Source of the DNA: an uncultured Clostridia bacterium
Lineage (GTDB): Bacteria; Bacillota; Clostridia; Oscillospirales; CAG-272
Assembly (NCBI GenBank): GCA_947627475.1
Contig: CANQWE010000017.1
Coordinates: forward strand, 1-33,325
Length of the DNA: 33,325 nt
Direction of reading: 5' to 3'
A program made the translations under genes and the position numbers. The notes below the pieces were generated by a model. The model saw nothing but the letters and a program-made list of their open reading frames with translations, was not told where the DNA came from and made no database searches. Of this stretch, positions 19,088 to 28,300 are shown piece by piece (positions within the stretch are counted from its first letter, which is position 1; the number at the start of each line of letters is the position of its first letter).

Positions 19088-20020
19088 ATGACAAAAGTAT
19101 TTATAGATGGCAAGGAAGGCACAACCGGCCTGCAAATATGGGAGCGGCTGGCAGACAGAGACGACGTGGAGCTGCTGGTCCTGCCGGAGGAGATGCGTAA
19201 AGATCCGGACGCGCGCTGTCAGGCGCTGAACAGCTGTGATATCGCTTTTTTCTGCCTTCCTGACGCGGCGGCCAAGGAAGCAGCCGCGATGATTAAAAAT
19301 CCCGCAGTGCGGGTTATTGACGCCTCCACCGCCCACAGAACGGCGCCGGGATGGATCTACGGATTTCCGGAGCTGTCCAGTGATATTCGCGGATCTGTTG
19401 CACAGGCCCCTCGGGTGGCCAATCCCGGCTGCCATGCCAGTGGATTCATCGCTTTGATTCGCCCCCTAATCGACGCGGGACTTTTAGACAGGGGTGTGGC
19501 CCTTTCCTGTTTTTCCATTACCGGATACAGCGGCGGCGGTAAAAAAATGATTGCCGGATATGAGGACAGCGCCCGTCCCGCCCTTTTGGATGCGCCCCGG
19601 CAGTACGGACTTGCCCAAACCCACAAGCATCTGCCGGAGATGCAGACCCTGTGCGGCCTTGCGACGGCTCCCATCTTTTGCCCCATCGTAGCAGATTATT
19701 ACTGCGGTATGGAGGTTACCGTGCCCCTGCACCGGGGAATGCTCCGGGGCAGTGCAGCGGATGTACAGACCGTGTATCGGGATTTGTACACCGGCCCGGT
19801 GGTTCGATACCAGGAAAAGGCAGAGGAAGAAGGGTTTTTCTCAGCCGGTAAATATGCGAATTGGGACGGAATGGAAATCTCAGTCCATGGCAATGCCGAC
19901 CGGATCCTGCTGTGCGCCCGGTACGACAACTTAGGCAAAGGTGCCTCCGGCGCTGCAGTACAGAGCTTCAATATTATGACCGGACAGTCGGAGACAAAAG
20001 GGCTTCGCCTGGGGCAGTGA
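19088..20020 (+). CDS. argC: N-acetyl-gamma-glutamyl-phosphate reductase (short, ~310 aa form)
   Basis: DGKEGTTGLQIWERL; VANPGCHASGF (catalytic Cys kept); ITGYSGGGKKMI; THKHLPEM. Confidence 0.94.
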   Translation: MTKVFIDGKEGTTGLQIWERLADRDDVELLVLPEEMRKDPDARCQALNSCDIAFFCLPDAAAKEAAAMIKNPAVRVIDASTAHRTAPGWIYGFPELSSDIRGSVAQAPRVANPGCHASGFIALIRPLIDAGLLDRGVALSCFSITGYSGGGKKMIAGYEDSARPALLDAPRQYGLAQTHKHLPEMQTLCGLATAPIFCPIVADYYCGMEVTVPLHRGMLRGSAADVQTVYRDLYTGPVVRYQEKAEEEGFFSAGKYANWDGMEISVHGNADRILLCARYDNLGKGASGAAVQSFNIMTGQSETKGLRLGQ

Positions 20021-20036
20021 AACTGCAGGACAATTG

Positions 20037-20065
20037 TTGACTTATCAGGGCAAACAAAGTATAAT
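20037..20065 (+). promoter_or_regulatory. Candidate internal promoter before argJ
   Basis: TTGACT (20037-20042) - 17 nt - TATAAT (20060-20065). Confidence 0.6.
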
Positions 20066-20098
20066 ATAAGGAAAGAATTGAGAGAATTGGTGACCGAT

Positions 20099-21319
20099 AT
20101 GGAGTTTATAAAAGGCGGCGTCTGTGCGGCGGCAGGATTTCGGGCCGGCGGCGTGCACTGCGGCATTCGGAAGAACAAGACAAAAAAAGACTTGGCGCTG
20201 ATTTTTAGTGAAAAAAAAGCGGCGGCAGCCTGCGTATATACCAGAAACCTGGTGAAGAGCGCGCCCATTGCAGTGACGCAGGAGCACGTGAAGAGCGGGT
20301 ATGCCCAGGCGATTATCTGCAACAGCGGCATCGCCAATACCTGCGCCAGCGACGGCGTGGAAAAAGCAGTAGGAATGTGCGCGCTTGCAGCAGACGCGCT
20401 GGGTATTTCCGAAGAGGATATCGTAGTGGCGTCTACCGGTGTGATCGGACCGTCCCTATCCCTGGATCCGATTCGCGCGCATATTGGAGAGCTTGCGGCC
20501 GGCCTTTCGGCGGACGAGAGCGGCAGCGCAGATGCGGCTACCGCCATTATGACCACAGATACAGTGAAAAAAGAGGTGGCAGTCCGTTTCCAAATCGATG
20601 GAGTGGAGTGCAGACTGGGCGGGATCGCTAAGGGAAGCGGTATGATTCATCCCAACATGGCCACCATGCTGGTGTTTGTCACTACCGACTGCGCGATTTC
20701 CCCGGAGCTGCTGCAAAAAGCCCTGTCTGACGATGTACCGGACTCCTTCAACATGCTCAGCATTGACGGAGACACCTCCACCAACGATATGGTGACGGTG
20801 CTTGCCAACGGCATGGCACAAAACCCACAGATTACAAAAGAGGGTCCTGGATACACCGCCTTTTGTCAGGCGCTGGCTGCAGTGACCCGATCCCTGTGCC
20901 GTATGCTTGCGGCAGATGGAGAGGGAGCGACTAAGCTGCTGGACTGCACCGTCTTTGGCGCACCAGACGAGGCCACGGCAAAAACAGCGGCCAAAAGCGT
21001 CATCTGCTCTTCCCTGGTGAAAAGCGCTATGTTCGGCGCGGACGCAAACTGGGGCAGAGTCCTGTGCGCCTTGGGTTACAGTGGGGTGGCGTTGGATCCT
21101 GGTAAAATTGATGTGTCCTTTAAAAGCGAAGCGGGAGAGGTCGCCGTGTGCAAAAACGGGGCCGGCATTCCCTTTGACGAAGAGCGGGCAAAGGAAATCC
21201 TTTCCCGAGATGATATACAGATTCTCGTAGATTTGCAGAGCGGGAACGCCAGCGCCCAGGCCTGGGGGTGCGATTTGACCTATGATTATGTAAAAATAAA
21301 CGGAGATTACCGGACATGA
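20099..21319 (+). CDS. argJ: Bifunctional ornithine acetyltransferase/N-acetylglutamate synthase
   Basis: GGVCAAAGFRAGGVHCGIR; cleavage motif MIHPNMATMLVF; start uncertain (20078 TTG or 20099 ATG). Confidence 0.94.
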   Translation: MEFIKGGVCAAAGFRAGGVHCGIRKNKTKKDLALIFSEKKAAAACVYTRNLVKSAPIAVTQEHVKSGYAQAIICNSGIANTCASDGVEKAVGMCALAADALGISEEDIVVASTGVIGPSLSLDPIRAHIGELAAGLSADESGSADAATAIMTTDTVKKEVAVRFQIDGVECRLGGIAKGSGMIHPNMATMLVFVTTDCAISPELLQKALSDDVPDSFNMLSIDGDTSTNDMVTVLANGMAQNPQITKEGPGYTAFCQALAAVTRSLCRMLAADGEGATKLLDCTVFGAPDEATAKTAAKSVICSSLVKSAMFGADANWGRVLCALGYSGVALDPGKIDVSFKSEAGEVAVCKNGAGIPFDEERAKEILSRDDIQILVDLQSGNASAQAWGCDLTYDYVKINGDYRT

Positions 21320-22182
21320 GTGAAGGAAAGCCCAGTGCAGAGCTCACCTCCCAGGTGTTGATTCAGGCGCTGCCCTATATCCAGAAATATAAGGACAAAA
21401 CCATCGTGATCAAGTACGGCGGCAACGCTATGATCAACGAGGAATTAAAAGACGCGGTCATGGGGGATATCGTGCTCCTCAGCGCCATCGGCATCAAGGT
21501 GGTGCTGGTCCACGGCGGCGGCCCCGAGATCACCGACATGCTCCGCCGGGTGGGCAAGAAAAGCGAATTTGTAGACGGCCTGCGGGTCACAGACCGGGAA
21601 ACAGTGGATATCGTACAAATGGTGCTGGCGGGAAAGGTGAACAAAGGCCTGGTGGATCTGGTTACACGCAAGGGAGGCAGGGCGATCGGCCTGTGCGGGA
21701 TCGACGCAGGAATGCTTCAGGCCAGAGCGGCGGACAGCCGCCTGGGCTTTGTGGGGGAGATCACCCACGTGGATACCCGTCCCATCGCAGACGTGCTGGA
21801 GCAGGGGTATATTCCCATCATTTCCACCGTAGGCAGCGACGGTGCAGGAAACGTGTATAATATTAACGCCGATACGGCGGCCTCCCGGATTGCGGGGGCG
21901 CTGCGGGCAGAATCCCTGATTATCATGACAGACGCCCCCGGTGTGCTCCGGGAAAAAACAGACCCGGATACGCTGATTTCAAAAATATTCGTATCCGACA
22001 CCCTGCGTCTGGCAAAAGAAGGGGTGCTGGACGGAGGAATGATCCCCAAGGTAGATTGCTGTAAGGACGCCATCCGCCGCGGCGTAAACCGGGTTTTCAT
22101 TATTGACGGCAGGGTACCCCATTCGATTTTGATTGAGATATTTACCGACGCAGGACTTGGCACCATGTTTGTGGGCGGCTGA
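21316..22182 (+). CDS. argB: Acetylglutamate kinase
   Basis: IVIKYGGNAM; VLVHGGGPEITDML; ATGA overlap with argJ. Confidence 0.96.
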   Translation: MSEGKPSAELTSQVLIQALPYIQKYKDKTIVIKYGGNAMINEELKDAVMGDIVLLSAIGIKVVLVHGGGPEITDMLRRVGKKSEFVDGLRVTDRETVDIVQMVLAGKVNKGLVDLVTRKGGRAIGLCGIDAGMLQARAADSRLGFVGEITHVDTRPIADVLEQGYIPIISTVGSDGAGNVYNINADTAASRIAGALRAESLIIMTDAPGVLREKTDPDTLISKIFVSDTLRLAKEGVLDGGMIPKVDCCKDAIRRGVNRVFIIDGRVPHSILIEIFTDAGLGTMFVGG

Positions 22183-22199
22183 GGTACAGAGAGGTATAT

Positions 22200-23369
22200 A
22201 TGGAAAACATACAAAATTTGACCGATAAATATATTGCAAAAACCTATAACCGTTCCCCTGTACAGTTGATCCGGGGGGCGGGCTCTCTGGCGTATGATAC
22301 AGAGGGAAAGCGGTATATTGATCTTGGCTCCGGCATCGCGGTCAATCAGTTTGGCATTGCAGATCCGGACTGGATCCAGGCAGTGACCGTGCAGCTGTCC
22401 TGCCTGCAGCACACATCCAACCTGTATTACAGCGAACCAGCTGCCCGCCTTGCCAAAATTCTGTGTCAGCGGACGGGAATGGAGCGGGTGTTCTTCTCCA
22501 ACTCCGGCGCCGAGGCCAACGAGTGTGCCATCAAAACAGCCCGCAGACGGGCATTCCTTACCTATGGAGACGAGTCCCACAGTACCATCATCACCCTGCG
22601 TGACTCCTTTCACGGCCGAACCGTCACCACCCTGTCCGCTACCGGGCAGGACAGCTTCCATACGGAGTTTGGTCCCTTTACGCCGGGCTTTGTCTATGCC
22701 CAGCCGGGGGACGTGGCGGATCTGCACCGGCTGGCAGACAGTACGGACTGCTGCGCCGTCATGCTGGAGACCATCCAGGGAGAGGGCGGCGTCAATGTGC
22801 TGGACGAGGCATATGTGCAGGCGGCATGGGAACTGTGCCGTCAGCGGGATATGCTGCTGATTGTGGACGAGGTGCAAACCGGAAACGGCCGCACCGGCAG
22901 CCTGTATTCTTATACACATTATGGAATAACACCAGACATAGTCACCACAGCCAAGGGGCTTGCCGGGGGACTGCCCATGGGGGCGACCCTGCTGGGCAGC
23001 CGGTGTGCCGACGTGCTCACCCCCGGATCCCACGGATCCACCTTTGGAGGCAATCCAGTGGCAGCGGCAGGGGCTGTAAATATTATAAACAGAATCGATG
23101 AAGGGCTTCTTGCCGGCGTGCTGCAAAGGGAAACGCTGATCCGTGATCTCCTTGCAGGCGCGAAGGGCGTGATTGATGTGACAGGCCGGGGCCTCATGCT
23201 GGGAATCCGGTGTGAAAAGCCCGCCGGAGAGATTGTAGCCCAGGCGGCCCGTGCAGGGGTTTTGGTACTTACGGCCAAAGATAAAGTTCGTCTTCTGCCT
23301 GCGCTGAATATTCCGGAGCATCTGCTCCAGGAAGCCATCGAAATTTTGAAACGGGTAATTGCAGAATGA
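22200..23369 (+). CDS. argD: Acetylornithine aminotransferase
   Basis: FFSNSGAEANECAIKTAR; IVDEVQTGNGRTGSLY; PLP lysine TTAKGLAGGLPMGA. Confidence 0.95.
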   Translation: MENIQNLTDKYIAKTYNRSPVQLIRGAGSLAYDTEGKRYIDLGSGIAVNQFGIADPDWIQAVTVQLSCLQHTSNLYYSEPAARLAKILCQRTGMERVFFSNSGAEANECAIKTARRRAFLTYGDESHSTIITLRDSFHGRTVTTLSATGQDSFHTEFGPFTPGFVYAQPGDVADLHRLADSTDCCAVMLETIQGEGGVNVLDEAYVQAAWELCRQRDMLLIVDEVQTGNGRTGSLYSYTHYGITPDIVTTAKGLAGGLPMGATLLGSRCADVLTPGSHGSTFGGNPVAAAGAVNIINRIDEGLLAGVLQRETLIRDLLAGAKGVIDVTGRGLMLGIRCEKPAGEIVAQAARAGVLVLTAKDKVRLLPALNIPEHLLQEAIEILKRVIAE

Positions 23370-24214
23370 AGCATTTTCTGACCATATCGGATCTGCACGC
23401 AAAGCAGATCCACGAAATACTGAACCTGGCGGATCAGCTGAAATACGAAAAGCAGCACCGCACGCCCCATTTGCTGCTCCAGGGAAAAACCCTTGGAATC
23501 GTGCCGGGAAGCTCCTCTTCCCGCACGCGCATCTGCCTGGAGGTTGGGATGTATGATCTGGGGGGCCAGGCCGTGTCCCTGCCGGCGGACACCCTGCGGG
23601 AACAGGATGGATCCCGGATCCGGGAAAGCGCGCAGTGTTATTCCCGCTTTGTAGATGTGATCGCCCTGCGTGCGCTGCCCCATACGGTGCTGGGTGCCTT
23701 TGCGGCAGAGAGCACCGTACCGGTGCTCAATGGAGCATCGGATCTGGCGGACCCCTGCAGCACCCTTGCAGATCTGATGACGATCCGGGAGCGGTGCGGC
23801 ACCTTTGCGGGGCTTCGACTTTGTTATGCCGGCCCTGCCGGAGCCGCTGCGAACAGTCTGATCGCCGGCGCACTGACCATGGGGATGGAAGTGGCTACGC
23901 TCACGGCCCCCTGCAGGGAAACAGACGGAAGTCCGTTGCTTTTAAAGGGCTGGACCCTGTTTGAAAATCTTGCCGACGCCGCGGCAGGCGCCGATATTAT
24001 CTATACAGGTCCCGGAGCGGCCTTTGGGGGGATTGACAGCGCCATTGCCGCCTCCGGCGCCCAGGAGCTGCTTGTCCTCCATAAGCAGCCCGCCAACAGA
24101 GGCGGGGAGCTGTCGGAGCAGGTTTTTGCGGAGCACGCCCAGGAAATCTACGATCAGGCGGAAAATAAGCTCCATGTGATCAAGGCGCTCCTTGTAAAGC
24201 TGCTTCGTCAGTGA
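23366..24214 (+). CDS. argF: Ornithine carbamoyltransferase-like protein, divergent active site (282 aa)
   Basis: GSSSSRTRICLEVGMYDLGG, VLNGASDLADPCSTLADLMTI, LHKQPANRGGELSEQVF, QAENKLHVIKALL; operon position. Confidence 0.8.
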   Translation: MKHFLTISDLHAKQIHEILNLADQLKYEKQHRTPHLLLQGKTLGIVPGSSSSRTRICLEVGMYDLGGQAVSLPADTLREQDGSRIRESAQCYSRFVDVIALRALPHTVLGAFAAESTVPVLNGASDLADPCSTLADLMTIRERCGTFAGLRLCYAGPAGAAANSLIAGALTMGMEVATLTAPCRETDGSPLLLKGWTLFENLADAAAGADIIYTGPGAAFGGIDSAIAASGAQELLVLHKQPANRGGELSEQVFAEHAQEIYDQAENKLHVIKALLVKLLRQ

Positions 24215-24261
24215 GGATATAGAAGGCTGGATGGGAATAAGGCAAAGAAAGGTAAGGGAGT

Positions 24262-25338
24262 ATGAAGAAAGCATATTTGATATTGGACGGCGGACAGGTG
24301 TTTGAGGGGTACCGTTTCGGCGCCGAGGGAGACGCCGTAGGGGAGCTGGTATTCAACACCGGTATGGTGGGGTATATCGAAACCCTCACGGATCCCAGCT
24401 ACTGCGGGCAAATTGTGCTGCAAACTTTCCCGCTGATCGGGAACTACGGTATGAATGAAGAGGACTGGGAAGGAAAGCCTGCCCCCAGCGGATATGTAGT
24501 GCGGGAATGGTGCGACACACCGTCCAACTTCCGCAGTACAGGCACCGTAGATGCGTTTTTGAAAAAAGCGGGAATTCCCGGCATCTTTGGGGTGGATACC
24601 CGCCAGATCACCCGGATCATCCGGGAGCGGGGCGTGATGAACGCCGTCATTGCAGACAGCGTGCCTGCAGATTTGTCCGCGTTACATACCTATACCATTG
24701 CCGACGCAGTGCGGCAGGTGTCCTGCCAGGCGCCTGCTGTATATCCGGCCCAGGGTGAGGAAAAACACAAAATTACCCTGATCGATTACGGCTGCAAGAA
24801 AAGCACCATTCAGTGGCTGACCCAGCGGGGCTGCACTGTTACCGCAGTGCCTTATGATACCTGCGCGAAAGATATTCTCGCCGCCGCCCCCGATGGTGTC
24901 GTCCTGTCCGGCGGCCCTGGAGACCCGGCGGAAAATACCGGCTGCATTGCAGTGCTCCGGGATCTTCTCGGGAAAGTCCCCCTGTTTGGCGTGGGGCTGG
25001 GCCATCAGATGCTGGCCCTGGCAGCCGGCGGAAAAACCTGCAAGCTGAAATACGGCCATAGAGGCGCCAACCAGCCGGCCAAAGAGCTTTTGGGACATCG
25101 GACCTATATCACTGGTCAAAACCACGGCTTTGCAGTGGATATGGACAGCATACCGGAGGGCGGCCGTGTGACCTTGGTCAACGCCAACGACGGCACCTGC
25201 GAGGGAATCGAATATCCGGCCCTGCGTGCCTTCTCTGTACAGTTTGACCCCCAGACGTGCACCGGCCCTCTGGGAAAGAGTCCTTTGCTGGATCAGTTTA
25301 TCAATTGGATGGGAGGAGCAGACAATGCCGCTGAATAA
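24262..25338 (+). CDS. carA: Carbamoyl-phosphate synthase small subunit lacking canonical glutaminase triad
   Basis: GELVFNTGMVGYIETLTDPSYCGQIVLQTFPLIGNYG; FGVGLGHQMLALAAGGKTCKLKYGHRGANQP; QFDPQTCTGP. Confidence 0.92.
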   Translation: MKKAYLILDGGQVFEGYRFGAEGDAVGELVFNTGMVGYIETLTDPSYCGQIVLQTFPLIGNYGMNEEDWEGKPAPSGYVVREWCDTPSNFRSTGTVDAFLKKAGIPGIFGVDTRQITRIIRERGVMNAVIADSVPADLSALHTYTIADAVRQVSCQAPAVYPAQGEEKHKITLIDYGCKKSTIQWLTQRGCTVTAVPYDTCAKDILAAAPDGVVLSGGPGDPAENTGCIAVLRDLLGKVPLFGVGLGHQMLALAAGGKTCKLKYGHRGANQPAKELLGHRTYITGQNHGFAVDMDSIPEGGRVTLVNANDGTCEGIEYPALRAFSVQFDPQTCTGPLGKSPLLDQFINWMGGADNAAE

Positions 25339-28300
25339 AAGTATCAAAAAGGTCCTGATGATTGGAAGCGGACCCATCGTAATCGGGCAGGCAGCAGAAT
25401 TCGACTATGCGGGGGCGCAGGCGTGCCGTGTGCTGAAAAAGGCTGGGGTCAATGTGGTGCTGGTTAATTCCAACCCGGCTACTATTATGACAGATAACGC
25501 CCTTGCGGATGAAATTTATTTGGAACCGCTGACGGTGGAAACCGTCAAGCGGATTATAGAAAAAGAACGGCCTGACAGCCTTTTGGCAGGACTTGGAGGT
25601 CAGACTGGACTTACGCTGGCGATGCAGCTTTCCAAGGACGGATACTTGGAGGAGCAGGGCGTGCGCCTGCTGGGTACAGACGCCCATGCCATTGACCGTG
25701 CGGAAGACCGGCAGATGTTCAAGGATACTATGGCAAAGATTGGCCAGCCCGTAGTACCTTCCGATATTGCGAATACCGTAGACGGCTGTGTGGAAGTGGC
25801 AGAGCGGATTGGCGGATATCCTGTGATCGTGCGTCCTGCCTTCACCCTTGGAGGCGGCGGCGGTGGCGTGGCATATTCCGAGGAGGAGCTGCGTGTCATC
25901 GCCCGTACCGGACTGGATGTGTCCCCTATCACCCAAGTGCTGATCGAGCGGTATATCGCCGGCTGGAAGGAAATCGAGTTTGAAGTCATGCGGGATGCTG
26001 CGGACAACGCCATCGCCATCTGCTCCATGGAAAACTTTGACCCTGTGGGCGTACATACCGGCGACTCTATCGTGGTGGCCCCTGCGCTTTCCCTGTCCAC
26101 CAGGGAATACGCAATGCTGCGGTCCGCTTCTCTGGATATCGTATCCGAGCTTGGCATCGTGGGGGGCTGTAACTGCCAGTTCGCCCTGAATCCGGACTCC
26201 TTTGAGTATGCAGTCATCGAGGTAAACCCCCGGGTTTCCCGTTCCTCTGCATTGGCATCTAAGGCTACCGGATATCCTATCGCAAAGGTGACTACCCAGC
26301 TGGCTCTGGGCTATACCCTGGATGAGATTCAAAATGAGATCACCGGAGGGACCTGCGCCTGCTTTGAGCCTACCGTTGACTATGTGGTGCTGAAATTCCC
26401 CAAATGGCCCTTTGATAAATTTGTCAATTCCAGCCGGAAACTAGGTACACAGATGAAGGCTACTGGAGAGGTCATGTCCATCGCGCCCTCCTTTGAAATG
26501 GCAGTGATGAAGGCAGTCCGGGGGGCGGAGATCTCACTGGACACCCTGAATATGCAGCCAAAAACGGCGCAGCCTCTTACCGAGCGGCTGGCCGCCCAGG
26601 ACGATGTGCGGATCTTCACCGTTTTTGAGGCACTGAAGAGTGGTATGGACATAGAGGAAGTCTATAAAATTACAAAAATCGACCGCTGGTTCCTCCATAA
26701 GCTCCAGGGTCTTGCGGAATTTGAAAAGAAAATTGCCGGGGGACTTTCCGATGAGGACTACTACGCGGCAAAGAAACTGGGCTATACAGATGCGGCCCTC
26801 ACTGCTCTGAGCGGCAGAAGGGAGCTGCCGGAGAGCACCGCGGTGTACAAAATGGTGGACACCTGCGGCGCGGAATTTGCAGCCCAAACCCCGTATTTCT
26901 ATTCCACCTACGATACAGAATGTGAATCCCGCACCTTTAGAAGAAGCGGCAAGCCGGTGATCATGGTGCTGGGCAGCGGCCCCATCCGGATTGGCCAGGG
27001 CATCGAGTTTGACTACTCCTCTGTCCACTGTGTATGGACTCTCAAGGAGCTGGGCTACGACGTGGTGATCGTCAACAACAACCCGGAAACCGTTTCTACC
27101 GACTACGATACCGCAGACCGGCTGTATTTCGAGCCCCTCTGTCAGGAAGATGTGATGAACATCATCAAGGCGGAGCATCCTGTAGGAGTCGTTGTAGCCT
27201 TCGGCGGCCAGACGGCGATCAAGCTCACGAAATTTTTAGATCAAAACGGAATCAAAATCCTGGGCACCTCTGCAGACGGCATCGATATCGCCGAGGACAG
27301 AGAGCGGTTTGACGCGCTGCTGGAGGAATTCTCCATCCGCCGTCCCAAGGGACATGGGGTTATGACCTGTGAAGAGGCGCTGGCTGCAGCCAACGAGCTT
27401 GGGTATCCTGTTCTGCTGCGCCCCTCTTATGTAATCGGCGGCCAGAACATGACCATCGCCTATGACGACGCAAGCGTGCGCCGATATATGGATATCATCC
27501 TCTCCGGAGAGATCGAAAATCCAGTGCTCGTAGACAAATATATGATGGGCACAGAGCTGGAGGTAGACGTCATCTCCGACGGACGGGACGTGCTGATCCC
27601 CGGTATTATGGAGCACATCGAGCGGGCAGGGGTTCACTCCGGCGACTCCATCGCTGTGTATCCCCCCTATAATCTGAACGATCTTATGCTGGAAAAGGTG
27701 ATCGACTGCTCCACAAAGCTGGCCCTTTCTCTGGGCACCAAGGGGCTTGTGAATATCCAGTATCTCATTTATCACGGAGAACTGTATGTGATTGAGGTAA
27801 ATCCCCGGGCATCCCGTACCGTTCCCTATATCAGTAAGGTGACCGGCGTGCCCCTGGTGGACATCGCTAGCCGGGTGATGACCGGCGCGGCCCTGGCAGA
27901 TTTGGGCTATGGCACAGGTCTGTACAAGACGCCGCCTTACTTTGCGGTAAAGGTGCCGGTGTTTTCCTTTGAAAAGCTGTCCGACGTAAACTCTATCCTG
28001 GGACCGGAAATGAAATCCACCGGCGAGGTGCTGGGGATCGGACGGACCATGGCGGAGGCCCTGTTCAAGGGACTTACCTCCGCGGGCTTTGATTTAAAAC
28101 TTCCAAGCCGGGGCAAAATCGGCGCGCTGATCAGCGTGTGCGAGCACGACAATTTTGAAGTGGTGACCCTGGCGAAGAAGTTCCACGATTTGGGTATTGA
28201 AATTTACGCTACCCCGGATACGGCCAACGCCATCGGCCAGCTGGGCATTGAAGTGAACACCGTGCGCAGCATGGACCAAGGGGACGATATGATGCAGCTG

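Noticed and set aside
21717-23402. 561-aa antisense ORF opposite argB/argD
   Set aside because: Antisense to highly conserved genes; low-complexity, no recognisable family; typical antisense open frame of a biased-codon gene.
25860-27460. Possible CarB active-site changes (GGGGGG for GGTGGG; GGQNM for GGRAM)
   Set aside because: I believe such variants occur in ordinary Clostridia CarB proteins; not strong enough alone to claim altered catalysis, though GGQNM is worth including in an alignment.
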